Positions 1 through 8,946 are shown, counted from the stretch's first letter. The stretch is 35,129 nucleotides of DNA from Tychonema sp. LEGE 06208 (GCF_015207505.1 NZ_JADEWT010000065.1:1-35129), one strand, 5' to 3'. Numbers and translations are program-made. Notes: generated by a model from the sequence alone, not told the origin.

Positions 1-29
1 TTGGTAAAATGGAGGTAACATTTTCTATA

Positions 30-67
30 GATGGGGTTGTTTAACGATATTGACCCCATCTTTTTTT
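30..67 (+). terminator. Rho-independent terminator-like hairpin
   Basis: An 8-bp perfect stem (GATGGGGT at 30-37 with ACCCCATC at 53-60) is followed directly by seven T residues (61-67). This is the form of an intrinsic terminator reading rightward. It lies just beyond the 3' end of a leftward transposase remnant, so it may instead be part of the end of that insertion sequence. No rightward gene is visible upstream inside the window. Confidence 0.5.
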
Positions 68-106
68 ACCATAAATCGGTCAAACCTTTGTTAGCTATGG
101 GTTTTA

Positions 107-133
107 ACGGGGTTGTCACCCCGTCAGCTTTTT
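107..133. repeat. Hairpin at transposase 3' end
   Basis: ACGGGGT (107-113) pairs perfectly with ACCCCGT (118-124) across a TGTC loop, followed by CAGCTTTTT. The stem overlaps the stop codon of the leftward transposase remnant (116-118). A third weaker hairpin (GGAATAGCA/TGCTTTATTCC) lies near 160-185 inside the remnant. Terminator-like on the plus strand, but no plus-strand gene is seen to use it. Confidence 0.4.
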
Positions 134-577
134 GCGTCGAGAAACCCGTTTTTTTACAGTGGAATAGCACGGTGCTTTATTCCGTACCTTCCCCTTTTTC
201 CAGCCGGGGGACTTTCCCCTATGTTTAGGCATTTTCGCGGCAGTACCAATATCAACTAAAAGCCACAAAACAGGTCAGTCGAGTTAAATTGATCAGCTTC
301 AGATTGCTCTAGTGAGTCGATTCTCGATCGCTAAATCCCTAGCCAGCCAGAGTTGCCAACTCATCAATGGCATTAAATCGCTCCACCGCTCAGATTGTTC
401 GGAAGTTCTCAAGTTAGGCAATTTTCAATGTAATCGTTGCTTGACCAATCGATACCAACGATCGACTCCAAAACGCCGTAAATACTTAAACCAAATAATT
501 TCGCTTGGGTAGAGTTCGCTCTCCCACAAAAGCCAACCATAAGGGTAGAAACGGCTGACTGTTTGACATCGGCTTCA
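116..577 (-). pseudogene. Transposase 3' remnant (DDE-type, decayed)
   Basis: Reading the minus strand in shifting frames recovers the C-terminal part of a cyanobacterial transposase. The order is a segment SQPFLPLWLAFVGERTLP, then YLRRFGVDRWYRLVKQRLH, a TGA where a Trp codon is expected, KLPNLRTSEQSERWSDLMP and SWQLWLARDLAIENRL. After further frame loss comes a basic tail HRGKSPGWKKGKVRNK ending KKRVSRRKKLTG and a stop at 116-118. The pattern is that of the family with a conserved YLRRF-x-VD-x-WYR block and a basic RGKSPGW tail, recalled from cyanobacterial genomes rather than searched. At least two frameshifts and two stops are present, so it cannot be active. The N-terminal two thirds are missing and the 5' boundary near 577 is approximate. 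Confidence 0.75.
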
Positions 578-653
578 TTCTTTCGGCGAGAATTCAATTG
601 ACTCTCTGTCGAGTGGCATGATTCCTATTGCTTCTTAACTCTGCTTTAAAGAT

Positions 654-690
654 AGAAGTCCTGACTGCGAACCAGGATTTAAGGACTTCT
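654..690. repeat. Dispersed palindrome (GAAGTCCTGACT type)
   Basis: AGAAGTCCT (654-662) pairs with AGGACTTCT (682-690). The core GAAGTCCTGACTGCGAACC matches, with two changes, the reverse complement of the sequence at 21731-21749, so this is a dispersed family and not a gene-specific terminator. It lies downstream of the 3' end of the hybrid kinase gene and could still act as a transcript end. Confidence 0.6.
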
Positions 691-718
691 CTGATGGCTG
701 CAAACCTTTTTTTATAAT

Positions 719-802
719 AAACTAGCAATTGCACTCAATCGCAGACAAAATTGAATTATCTGAGTCCATCGGTGTTAATCCGCTGGAAATCTGCGGTTAA
801 CA
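719..802 (+). repeat. About 85-bp dispersed repeat, copy 1
   Basis: This stretch aligns along its whole length with 9081-9166 in the same orientation. Both begin TA(A/G)ACTAGCAATTGCA and end AATCTGCGGTT or TATCTGCGGTT, with a shared middle of the form ATCTG-GTC-ATC-GTGTT. No start codon or reading frame is conserved between the copies. It lies 3' of the hybrid kinase gene. Confidence 0.7.
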
Positions 803-837
803 GAGCAAATATTTATGCAGCCCAACTCTAATAACTA

Positions 838-3660
838 TTATGCTTCAAATGCGGCAACCGAAACCCGATCGCGCCCTGCAGCTTTCGCCCGATAAAGCGC
901 CTCATCGGCGATCGCAATTAACGCCCCCGGCTGCGACATCGGTGCTGGAATGCAGCAAGCCACACCCAAACTCAGCGTCACGTATTCGCTGACACTAGAC
1001 TTGGCGTGAAGTATCTCTAAATCCCTCACCTGTCGGTTGATAATTTCAGCTACGCAAGTGGCACCATCAATATCAGTATTCGGCAAAACTATGGCAAATT
1101 CTTCTCCACCGTAACGCGCAACTAAATCAGCCGATCGCTTTACCGGACGCTGGAGAACTGCAGCCACCTGTCGCAAACATTCATCCCCCGCTTGGTGCCC
1201 GTAAGTATCGTTATAAAGTTTGAAATAATCGATATCGCACATAATCAAAGACAGCGGTGCTTCTTCCCTCGCCAAACGTCGCCATTCCGTATCGAGATAG
1301 TCATTAAAAAAGCGACGGTTTCTTACATCAGTCAAACTGTCGTAAGTTGCCAAATATTGCAAGGATCTATTCACCGTTTCTAACTGCCGTTTTTGCTGCA
1401 GCAACTGACGATTGAGCACCGTCAATTGCTGTTCGGCTGCGTGGGTTCTGAGCAAATTTCTTACCCTCGCCAGCAATTCCCTCTCGTCAAAAGGCTTTGC
1501 AATATAATCGTCAGCACCCGCATCCAAACTTTCGATCCGAGCTTCCATCCCCGATCGCGCTGTCAAAAAGATTACCGGAGTCGAATTCAATTCTGGCGTA
1601 TTCCGAATCTCCTTGAGCAGATCGAGTCCATTTTGTCGGGGCATGATTTGGTCGCTCAAAATCAAATTTGGGCGCAATTGTTTGGCTTTTTCTAAACCTT
1701 CAATCCCGTCCACAGCCACGGCAACTCGATAGTACGGAATTAATAAATTTTGAAGGTAATCGAGTAAAAAATTGTTATCTTCTACTACCAGCAACAGGGG
1801 TAATTCTTGTCTATTATTTGTTAATTTATTTGGATAAATTGTGCGGTCAAAATTGTGAGAATCCGGCGGCGAGGACGGAGGCGCGATCGCCCGGACATTT
1901 CCCGCGCCGCAATCTTGGCAGCTAAATCCAGTCTGTCCAGCCAATTGGACGATCGCGCTCACCAACTGATGCGGGGACACAGGCTTCGACAAATACCTCT
2001 GAAACCCCGCAGAGAGCGCCGATCCATCGTCATCCCCCAGGTCTTCCGTGAGCGCCAACGCCGGCAGCAGTTCCCTGTCCTGGGACATTTCCATTGCTCT
2101 GACACGACGGATCAAATCGCAGCCGTCGGCTTCCGACACCGCCATATCGCTCACCAACACGTCTGGCCGCGACTGTTCCAACTCGGCGATCGCTTCGCCG
2201 GCGCTAGCCACCGCTGTTACCTTAGCTCCAAATGCTTCCAGACCAGTTTTCATACATTCGCGGATCTCGGCGCTGCTTTCAACCACCAACACTTGCTTTC
2301 CCGCTAGGGGTTTGGAAACCTGTCCTGATATACCTTCCATTGCGCCCAGCGCAGCATTGTGGGCGATCGGATTTTTGCTGTTCGCCACCGGTAGCTGCAC
2401 CTCAAAGGTAGCCCCCTGTCCGATTCCGGGACTCTGGCCCCAAACATTTCCCCCGTGCAGTTCCACCAACTGCCGCACAATGGAGAGTCCCAAGCCGAGC
2501 CGGTTTTGTTCCTTGGTTTGGAAGCTATCTGTGGGGCGGAAGTAGTCAAAGATGTACGGCAGATATTTGGGGTCAATCCCGCAACCGCTGTCGCTGACGC
2601 GAATCAGCGCGCCCGACGCAGTAGGTTCGATCTGTATTTGGACTAGACCGGGGGCGGAATCCGGGGTAAATTTGATGGCGTTAGCAAGTAAATTCCAGAC
2701 TACTTGCTGCAAGCGTTCTGCATCTCCCAAAATGTAGGTGACAGCGGGGTCAAAATCTGTTTCTATGCGGATGTTTTTGGCTTCGGCGGCGGGGCTGAGG
2801 GTGTCGATCGCCGATTCGACGACAGACGGGAGGTGAACCCTGCCGACGTTGAGGTGTATTTTTCCGCGCAGCAGCCGCGAAAGATCCAGGAGATTATCTA
2901 TTTGCTGGTTCTGCAGTCTGGCGTTGCGCTCGATGATTTCCAAAGCGCGGCTGGTAGTGGCTTCGTTTAACTTGCGCGATCGGGCTAGCTGTACCCATCC
3001 CAAAATCGCGCTCAGGGGCGATCGGAGTTCGTGGGAGGCGACCGCCAAAAATTCGTCTTTTGCCTGGTGGGCTTGAGCTTGAGCTGCTTCAACGGCTTTG
3101 CGATCGGTGATGTCGAATCCGATCGCCAAATACTGACAGGGTTTTCCCTGAAAATCCAACAGCGGAACTACTGCTGCATAAACCCAATAATCGCTGCCAT
3201 TCTTAGCTTGGTTCTTAATTTCTCCTTGCCAAACTTCACTTTTGGCAACAGTTGACCGCAAATTTTTGATCAATTCCGAAGACTTATATTCCGAGTAGAG
3301 AATTCCGAAATGGCGACCGATCAGTTCAGCGCGCGAATAGTTAGATATGCTACAAACTCGATCGCTGACGTAGTTGATAATTCCTCGGGCGTTTGTCCTC
3401 ACCGCCAGTGCTGCTCGGTCGATCGCTCCTTTAAAATCTAAACATTCTTGTAGCGACAACTCTACTTCTTTTGTCATATAATTTTGGTTTGGGCGATCGG
3501 GCGCGTTTGGTTGCTGGCGATCGGTCTTATTCTTGCTCCGCTGTTGGATTTCCATTGCTTCTATTTTTCCCTGACGGCTGACAGCTAATCTACTCACATC
3601 CTGATTCATTATCACTGTTTTGTTCCCCGCAAATGGGTGCAATATTTTGTATTTATTCAT
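838..3660 (-). CDS. Hybrid histidine kinase with two receivers and GGDEF output
   Basis: A 940-residue soluble signalling protein. Order of domains: PAS/PAC about 78-190; HisKA about 200-265 with phospho-acceptor H210 in SHELRSP; HATPase with N box around N323-N327, G1 DSGCGID (357-363) and G2 GLGLS (389-393); receiver 1 about 455-572 with D505; receiver 2 about 621-738 with D670 and K722; GGDEF domain about 766-935. The GGEEF signature (851-855) is intact and an RxxD inhibitory site (842-845) lies five residues before it, so it should make cyclic di-GMP and be product-inhibited. No membrane segment is seen. A TTGACA box lies at 3732-3737 on the minus strand, but the matching -10 is weak. The first ATG is used; ATGs at codons 36 and 62 are possible because the first 70 residues are not a recognised domain. 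Confidence 0.9.
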   Translation of the reverse strand: MNKYKILHPFAGNKTVIMNQDVSRLAVSRQGKIEAMEIQQRSKNKTDRQQPNAPDRPNQNYMTKEVELSLQECLDFKGAIDRAALAVRTNARGIINYVSDRVCSISNYSRAELIGRHFGILYSEYKSSELIKNLRSTVAKSEVWQGEIKNQAKNGSDYWVYAAVVPLLDFQGKPCQYLAIGFDITDRKAVEAAQAQAHQAKDEFLAVASHELRSPLSAILGWVQLARSRKLNEATTSRALEIIERNARLQNQQIDNLLDLSRLLRGKIHLNVGRVHLPSVVESAIDTLSPAAEAKNIRIETDFDPAVTYILGDAERLQQVVWNLLANAIKFTPDSAPGLVQIQIEPTASGALIRVSDSGCGIDPKYLPYIFDYFRPTDSFQTKEQNRLGLGLSIVRQLVELHGGNVWGQSPGIGQGATFEVQLPVANSKNPIAHNAALGAMEGISGQVSKPLAGKQVLVVESSAEIRECMKTGLEAFGAKVTAVASAGEAIAELEQSRPDVLVSDMAVSEADGCDLIRRVRAMEMSQDRELLPALALTEDLGDDDGSALSAGFQRYLSKPVSPHQLVSAIVQLAGQTGFSCQDCGAGNVRAIAPPSSPPDSHNFDRTIYPNKLTNNRQELPLLLVVEDNNFLLDYLQNLLIPYYRVAVAVDGIEGLEKAKQLRPNLILSDQIMPRQNGLDLLKEIRNTPELNSTPVIFLTARSGMEARIESLDAGADDYIAKPFDERELLARVRNLLRTHAAEQQLTVLNRQLLQQKRQLETVNRSLQYLATYDSLTDVRNRRFFNDYLDTEWRRLAREEAPLSLIMCDIDYFKLYNDTYGHQAGDECLRQVAAVLQRPVKRSADLVARYGGEEFAIVLPNTDIDGATCVAEIINRQVRDLEILHAKSSVSEYVTLSLGVACCIPAPMSQPGALIAIADEALYRAKAAGRDRVSVAAFEA

Positions 3661-3999
3661 TATTAAAATTCGGCCGTCCGCACATCCAATAAGGAGTCAC
3701 TTCAGATTTTATTGATTGTTGGGCAAAATTTTGTCAATCTGAGGGCAGATTTTCTCGAATTTTACCGAATTGGGCCATCTGTAACAATTCTCAACTTTTT
3801 TCTCACAATTTGCCTGTCGCATCTACCTTAAAATTTCTTCTTCCCGAGGCTTCTGGGTTTCCCGCATTCTGCCTCACCTTTACTCAAGCATATCGATGTC
3901 GGAGCTTAACATTTCTCAAATAACTGGCAGGGAAAAAGCCAACAAAGTCCGTGTCTGGCGATCGTCGGGAACTTCTGTTAAATTATTTTCTTCTACATC
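3661..3999. other. Intergenic region, no gene seen
   Basis: This is the space between the divergent hybrid kinase and methyltransferase genes. No plausible small ORF, hairpin or repeat family member was recognised. It should hold the kinase promoter (minus strand) and upstream elements for the promoter at 4000-4028. Confidence 0.5.
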
Positions 4000-4028
4000 T
4001 TGACAGTCCTGTAAATATTATGTATTAT
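4000..4028 (+). promoter_or_regulatory. Sigma-70-type promoter
   Basis: A perfect TTGACA (4000-4005), a 17-base spacer and TATTAT (4023-4028) give a near-consensus promoter. The predicted start near 4035 leaves a leader of about 65 bases before the methyltransferase start at 4102. Confidence 0.7.
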
Positions 4029-4101
4029 CGAATGTAGTATATTTAACAAGAGACCAGACCAACTGCATTAACGCACTCAAGTATTAACAGGTAGAGAAAA
4101 A

Positions 4102-4791
4102 TTGTCTGTGAATTTAAACTATGTACGCGAGGAATTTGAACAAAGAGCATTTGATTATGACAGTTTAATTCCCCGCCTCATTCCGCACTATCGCGAGCAA
4201 CAGGATTTAATACTGCAGTTAATACCTTTTGAAACCAATGCTAACATACAAGTTCTGGATTTAGGCGCGGGGACTGGCATACTGTCGGCTCTGATTATGC
4301 AAGCATTTCCTCAAGCCAAAGTCCTAGCCTTTGACATGGCGGAAAATATGCTGAAAATTTGTCAAACTAACTTGTCCGCTTTCGGAAAACGCCTGACATT
4401 GCAGCAGGGAAATTTCGCAGAAGATGATTTCGGCAGCGGTTACGATTTGGTAGTTTCAGGGTTAGCAATCCACCACCTAGACAGCGCCGGGAAACAACAG
4501 CTATTTCACCAGCTTTTTCAGTCAATGAATCCAGAGGGAATCTTGCTAATTCGAGACATTGTGACAGGTGCTACTCCCAAGCTGACGGAGCAATACGAAA
4601 AGTTGTGGCGGCAGTACATGAAAGCCAGCGGAGAAGATGATGCAGCCTGGTTTCAAAACTATTTAAAAGAAGATATTCCTTCCTCTGTGGAAGAGCAAAC
4701 AAAGTGGCTTGCAGAAGCAGGTTTTGCCGACGCAGCCTGTCACTGGCGCTATCTAAATTTTGCTATTTTTGGCGGAGTTATCCGAAAGTAG
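4102..4791 (+). CDS. Class I SAM-dependent methyltransferase
   Basis: A 229-residue protein. Motif I VLDLGAGTG is at residues 51-59, the acidic motif II is in VLAFDMAENML (74-84), and a motif IV-like DLVVSGLAIHHL (115-126) follows, giving a Methyltransf_25/11-type Rossmann fold. The substrate cannot be told from sequence; small-molecule methylation is likely for this subgroup. The first 35 residues are the usual helical cap. The start chosen is TTG 4102, preceded by AGGTAGAG at 4089-4096; GTG at 4108 is an alternative two codons on. It is a single-gene unit with its own strong promoter (4000-4028). Confidence 0.85.
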   Translation: MSVNLNYVREEFEQRAFDYDSLIPRLIPHYREQQDLILQLIPFETNANIQVLDLGAGTGILSALIMQAFPQAKVLAFDMAENMLKICQTNLSAFGKRLTLQQGNFAEDDFGSGYDLVVSGLAIHHLDSAGKQQLFHQLFQSMNPEGILLIRDIVTGATPKLTEQYEKLWRQYMKASGEDDAAWFQNYLKEDIPSSVEEQTKWLAEAGFADAACHWRYLNFAIFGGVIRK

Positions 4792-4895
4792 TTTTTGTAG
4801 GGCGCACCGGTTGACGAGTACGAGTAACTTTTGTTACTAATTTTGAGTATGGTAATTTTGAAACCAAGCTGCGCCAAAGAATTTTGTTTGCTTGA

Positions 4896-5060
4896 ACTTT
4901 GAAAAATTGGAATGTTAATCGGAAGCTTGGGTTCAGAATTCAAACACTCTTTGCTGTGGATGCCGCAGCAATGCAGCTTGACGGCTGTACATTTTACTGT
5001 TCGGATAACCAAGTTTGGTTAGTAGATTTTGTGCCTCCGAATTATCTCAAAGTCAATTGA
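4896..5060 (+). pseudogene. 3' remnant of RNA 2'-phosphotransferase (KptA/Tpt1)
   Basis: An open frame of about 53 codons (possible TTG at 4899, stop 5058-5060) encodes RKLGFRIQTLFAVDAAAM followed by QLDGCTFYCSDNQVWLVDF and VPPNYLKVN. This matches the C-terminal end of the KptA/Tpt1 family, where a VDA-xx-M, a DG-xx-FY, a VWL-xx-xVPPxYL pattern closes the domain. The family removes the 2'-phosphate from RNA onto NAD+. About two thirds of the protein, including the N-terminal HxLR/KxLR part, is absent upstream, where only non-coding sequence follows the methyltransferase stop. It therefore reads as a deletion remnant. Family assignment is by motif recall. Confidence 0.65.
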
Positions 5061-5130
5061 TAAATCTAGTGTTTTTGTGGAAGATGTGCGCGGAAGCTTT
5101 TAAAATAAAAGTAAGTAGGAGTTGCAATAA

Positions 5131-6339
5131 GTGAGTGCTGAAGATATGAGCGATCGCCAAAACAATTTTACTCAAAATAATCCTCAAAATCGAGGGTTGC
5201 TCGGCTCTGGCTGGCGACCTCTCTACCGTCAATTTGATTTGGAACACCTGCTGCATTTAGCATCGAGCGATCCGGTCGAATTAGCTCAAAAAACTTTAGA
5301 TGCAGCTAGCGATATTGCCGACGCAATGGGGCGACATCAATATACCTGGTGGGCAAATATCTTAAATGTATTCTCGGAAAATACTCGCTACGAAATTGAT
5401 GAATTTTGGGATTACATTACTCCGCAGCCAGTTTACCCGGATTACCGCTCCAAAGACGTTTTAGTTACTGAAACGCCGGTGGTGCAGTTTGTCAGCCGCG
5501 CTAGCATTCCCATTGACTATGTTCTCAACAAACTGCAAGAGATTACTGTTTTTAAAGTTCTGAATTTGTTGGGGAAACCGGATGCGATTACTCAGTCTTG
5601 TATGGAGCGGCATTTTTCTTATCCGCCGGAGCGGTTTGTGAGCTGGGAACGCTTGGAAGTTTTGGGTACTGTTTATGCTTATTGGGAGCGATGGGGCTGT
5701 TGGCTGCAAATTGACAGCTACGATAGGGGAAGACGCTGCTACACTCTGATTTGTAAAGATATTGCGCCGCTCGTTAGCAAGGCTACTTACAATTTGGCGG
5801 TGATTTTGAGCGGGTACAAAAGCCGCGTGGGACAGGTTCACAGTCAGTTTCCTATTCGGACGTTTTCTGCGGATGTTCAAAGTTTTACGGATACGGTTCA
5901 GCAGGCAATTCTCGACCAAAATCAGTTGGCTGTTTTGGTTAGCGGTGAACCGGGGACTGGCAAAACTGCTTGGACGCAAGCGGTAGCAAAGGAGATTTTG
6001 GTGCCGCTGGGTTATGTGATTTTTATTTTAGACCACGATGCTGTGGAAAATTTTGTGCCGCCGAGTTATTTGGAGCGGATTTGTATCATTATTAACGAGG
6101 CTGATAATTTGGCTCAAGATCGATCGACCGATGCGGCCCAACGCACTAACAAAACTGAACATATTTTGAGTTTGCTGGATGGAACTTTGTATCAAAGTGT
6201 TATGGATGAACACGGCATTCAATTTCAGCAAAAACTCGTAGTGTTGATGACTTGCAATACAACTGAAAGATTTGATCCTGCAATGTTGCGGAAGGGGAGA
6301 GTGGATTTTACCAGTGAATTTACGCAAAAATTTGTGTAA
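5131..6339 (+). CDS. AAA family ATPase
   Basis: A 402-residue protein. The first 240 residues are not a recognised domain and are rich in Trp and Tyr. A single AAA core follows: Walker A GEPGTGKT (272-279), Walker B CIIINEAD (318-325), sensor 1 Asn in MTCNTTE (N376), and a late RKGRVDF arginine element (387-393). The Walker B has Asn in place of the usual Asp but keeps the Glu. The protein stops soon after the arginine element, so the small C-terminal helical lid is short or missing. Start GTG 5131 has AGGAG at 5117-5121; ATG at 5146 is an alternative. The function is unknown; remodelling of a bound partner by the N-terminal region is the family expectation. Confidence 0.8.
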   Translation: MSAEDMSDRQNNFTQNNPQNRGLLGSGWRPLYRQFDLEHLLHLASSDPVELAQKTLDAASDIADAMGRHQYTWWANILNVFSENTRYEIDEFWDYITPQPVYPDYRSKDVLVTETPVVQFVSRASIPIDYVLNKLQEITVFKVLNLLGKPDAITQSCMERHFSYPPERFVSWERLEVLGTVYAYWERWGCWLQIDSYDRGRRCYTLICKDIAPLVSKATYNLAVILSGYKSRVGQVHSQFPIRTFSADVQSFTDTVQQAILDQNQLAVLVSGEPGTGKTAWTQAVAKEILVPLGYVIFILDHDAVENFVPPSYLERICIIINEADNLAQDRSTDAAQRTNKTEHILSLLDGTLYQSVMDEHGIQFQQKLVVLMTCNTTERFDPAMLRKGRVDFTSEFTQKFV

Positions 6340-6404
6340 TTTAATACAAAATACTGACAAAAAATTTAAATAATTGCACGAGCTGGACTTGTTACCAAAC
6401 CTCA

Positions 6405-6430
6405 CAATTCTGAAGATTTCTTCAGAATTG
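6405..6430. repeat. Perfect 11-bp hairpin downstream of AAA ATPase
   Basis: CAATTCTGAAG (6405-6415) pairs perfectly with CTTCAGAATTG (6420-6430) across ATTT. It starts 66 bases after the AAA ATPase stop. No T tract follows directly on either strand (the nearest is seven T's at about 6449), so it is a possible transcript-stabilising or atypical terminator structure. Confidence 0.5.
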
Positions 6431-6495
6431 AAAAATTAAGGTAAAATTTTTTTGAGTACCTATAGACACATTTCGTGAAAAATGATATGAATGAT

Positions 6496-6522
6496 GGGTG
6501 AGACCCTCTAAGGGTATCACCC
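6496..6522 (+). repeat. Two-part hairpin in long leader region
   Basis: GGGTG (6496-6500) pairs with CACCC (6518-6522), and inside it ACCCT (6503-6507) pairs with AGGGT (6511-6515) across CTA; an AG/AT internal loop separates them. It lies about 215 bases before the PAS kinase start, in a 396-base gap (6340-6735) that holds no other recognised gene. It could be part of an untranslated leader or a small RNA; nothing identifies a known class. Confidence 0.35.
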
Positions 6523-6680
6523 GAGAGAGCAAATCAGGGAAACAGCATTTTTAATCAGAAACAGAATTTTTCTAACTTGACCGTCCTAAAAACGATACAG
6601 GCTGCGGCAGGGCTGTCGCGGCATCCCAAATTTTAGAAGCAAGTTCAAGCTCCAGTGATTCATCTGTGGAGTTTATCCAA

Positions 6681-6701
6681 AATCTCAAAATTCAAAACTC
6701 A
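6681..6701 (+). repeat. Degenerate heptamer run (AATCTCA type)
   Basis: AATCTCA, AAATTCA, AAACTCA follow each other at exact 7-base period and end 34 bases before the PAS kinase start codon. The same family appears upstream of genes starting at 9340 and 24257. Confidence 0.5.
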
Positions 6702-6735
6702 AATTGACTGACAGTTATGGAGGAAATCCCAAACC

Positions 6736-8946
6736 GTGCAAACACTCGCCAGTTCAGCAACAAAGTCGGAGGCTGGGAAGGTCTGCCGACGGGAAAATTT
6801 CGATCGCCCACCAGCATCCCCAGAGGCAGACGTGTTGGAGAGTAAAGAGCGATTTCGGCGGTTGGTGGAGCGCTCCGCCGACTCCGTAGCAATGGTAGAT
6901 TGTGAAATGCGCTACCTGTCGGTTTCTAGTCGCTGGGAAACAGATGGCGCGATCGGCTGCGGTGAGGCGATCGGCCGCTCTCATTGGGAACTGTTCCCGA
7001 ATCTCCCGGAATATTGGCAACAAAATGCTCGCGCTTGTTTGACTGGAGTTTTGGAATACAGCGAGTTTGTGACAGGACGATCGCCCGTATGTGAAGCAGA
7101 ACAAATCGAAGGCTGTGGCAGCGGGCGGGTAAAATGGGTATTTTTGCCCTGGAAAAATTGCTCTGGTGCGATCGGCGGTTTGATCCTGTTTGCCGAAAAG
7201 ATAGCTGAGGAACTCGCCCCAAAAAATGGCTACCATAAATTAACCTCAAATGTCAAAACCCCGCAGTTAGAAATCAAACGAAAACTAACTCCCATTGCCC
7301 TCGACAATGCTGCGGATACAGTTTTTTTTACAAGTGCCGAAGGTCAAATTTGCTACGCGAACAAAGCCGCTTGTGATCTTTTCGGTTACTCGGAATCGGA
7401 ACTGCTAAACCTGACAGTTAGCGACATCGATTCGCAGTTTTCAGTATCGGATTGGCCGGAACTCTGGGAGAAACTCAAACAGCAAAGCAACTTCACTTTT
7501 AAAGCCACTTACAAAACCCGAAACGGTGCCTGTTTTCCCGTCGAAGTTAAAGTCAATTATTTAGAATACGGCGGTTGTGAATACTGCTGCGCGATCGCCA
7601 GAGACATTTCGGCTCGTATCGCAGCCGAATCAGCGCTTTTAGAAGCAAAAGAGCAACTTCAAGCCGTCTTGGATGCCGTACCCGGATTAGTTTCTTGGGT
7701 AAGTTCCGATTTGCGTTACTTGGGAGTAAACCGACATTTAGCTACTGCTTACCAAATGCCGGCCGAAATATTTTCTGGTCAGAAAGTTGGTTTTTTAGAT
7801 ACAAGCCCTAAATTTAACGATTTAGTATACGATTTTTTTGCCAGCCCCCAAAAGAAGACATCTCAAGAAGTAATAACAAACATCAGAGGAGAAGATAAAA
7901 CTTATTTAATAGTCGCTCAAAAATATCATAAAAATACGGCGGCGGTATTTGTGGGATTGGACATTACAGAAAGCAAACAATCTCTATTCGCTTTGCAAGA
8001 GTCGGAAGAACGTCTGCGGCAGCAAGCGGCGAAATTAGAGCAAACTTTGTTAGTTTTGCAACGAACTCAAACTCAACTGATCCAAACTGAAAAGATGTCT
8101 AGTCTGGGGCAGTTGGTAGCAGGAATAGCGCACGAAATAAACAATCCAGTGAGTTTTATTTCCGGGAATGTCAGCCACGCCACGGGCTACATTCAAGAAC
8201 TCTTGAAGTCGATCGAGCTTTACCAAAAGCATTATCCCGATCCGGTGGCAGAAATTCAAGATTGGATGGAAGACTTAGACTTAGATTTCATCAAAAAAGA
8301 CTTGCCAAAACTGCTAAATTCAATGAAAGTAGGTTCCCAAAGGATTCGGGATGTTGTGCGATCGCTCCGGTTGTTCTCGCGTACTGACGCAGCCCAAATG
8401 AAGCCTGTAGATATCCACGAAGGTTTGGACAGCACTGTACTAATTTTGCAAAATCGTCTGCAAGCTAAAGGCGGACGACCGGGAATTTCTCTAGTTAAGG
8501 AATACGCGGATTTGCCGCGAATCCGCTGCTATCCGGGACAGTTAAATCAAGTGTTCATGCACTTGTTGACAAATGCGATCGACGCTTTGGAAGAAGGAGG
8601 AAGAAATCCCCAAAGGTGTGGTACAATCCAAAGTCAGTCTTTATTGTCTGCGGGCGGCTCGGAAACTGAAATATTCAATCCAGAAATTCGGATTCGGACG
8701 TTTTTGGTAAGTTCAAGCGAAGTTGCGATCGCAATTAGCGACAACGGCCCGGGGATGACGGAAGAAGTTCTCGACTGCATCTTTGATCCTTTATTTACCA
8801 CTAAATGTCCAGAGACGAGCACAGGTTTGGGTCTGGCAATATCGCAGCATTTAGTAGTAGAAAAGCATGGCGGCCAGTTGCAGTGTGTTTCTCGTCCGGG
8901 ACAGGGAACTGAGTTGATCGTTAAAATTGCGATCGGTAACGATTAA
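6736..8946 (+). CDS. PAS-containing sensor histidine kinase
   Basis: A 736-residue soluble kinase. Three PAS-like segments at about 34-158, 185-297 and 300-415 are followed by a coiled coil (about 418-452) and the kinase core: H466 in AHEINNP, N613 in the N box (LLTNAID), G1 DNGPGM (669-674) and G2 TGLGL (696-700). The dimerisation domain has the longer insert with an acidic helix that is common in cyanobacterial orphan kinases. No receiver or partner regulator is adjacent. The start is uncertain: GTG 6736 lies 12 bases after GGAGG; an ATG at 6717 opens a different 42-codon frame, and the recognisable PAS begins only at codon 34 beside a TTG. Repeats at 9081-9166 lie downstream. Confidence 0.88.
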   Translation: MQTLASSATKSEAGKVCRRENFDRPPASPEADVLESKERFRRLVERSADSVAMVDCEMRYLSVSSRWETDGAIGCGEAIGRSHWELFPNLPEYWQQNARACLTGVLEYSEFVTGRSPVCEAEQIEGCGSGRVKWVFLPWKNCSGAIGGLILFAEKIAEELAPKNGYHKLTSNVKTPQLEIKRKLTPIALDNAADTVFFTSAEGQICYANKAACDLFGYSESELLNLTVSDIDSQFSVSDWPELWEKLKQQSNFTFKATYKTRNGACFPVEVKVNYLEYGGCEYCCAIARDISARIAAESALLEAKEQLQAVLDAVPGLVSWVSSDLRYLGVNRHLATAYQMPAEIFSGQKVGFLDTSPKFNDLVYDFFASPQKKTSQEVITNIRGEDKTYLIVAQKYHKNTAAVFVGLDITESKQSLFALQESEERLRQQAAKLEQTLLVLQRTQTQLIQTEKMSSLGQLVAGIAHEINNPVSFISGNVSHATGYIQELLKSIELYQKHYPDPVAEIQDWMEDLDLDFIKKDLPKLLNSMKVGSQRIRDVVRSLRLFSRTDAAQMKPVDIHEGLDSTVLILQNRLQAKGGRPGISLVKEYADLPRIRCYPGQLNQVFMHLLTNAIDALEEGGRNPQRCGTIQSQSLLSAGGSETEIFNPEIRIRTFLVSSSEVAIAISDNGPGMTEEVLDCIFDPLFTTKCPETSTGLGLAISQHLVVEKHGGQLQCVSRPGQGTELIVKIAIGND

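Noticed and set aside
1192..3255. Several plus-strand open frames opposite the hybrid kinase gene
   Set aside because: They lie opposite well-recognised kinase domains and show Arg/Ser/Cys-rich shadow composition.
6496..6522. Riboswitch before the PAS kinase
   Set aside because: There is a hairpin but no conserved core of any riboswitch class that I recognise.
6717..6845. Short ATG-started frame overlapping the PAS kinase start
   Set aside because: It has no ribosome site of its own and ends within the kinase; it only shows that the kinase start is uncertain.
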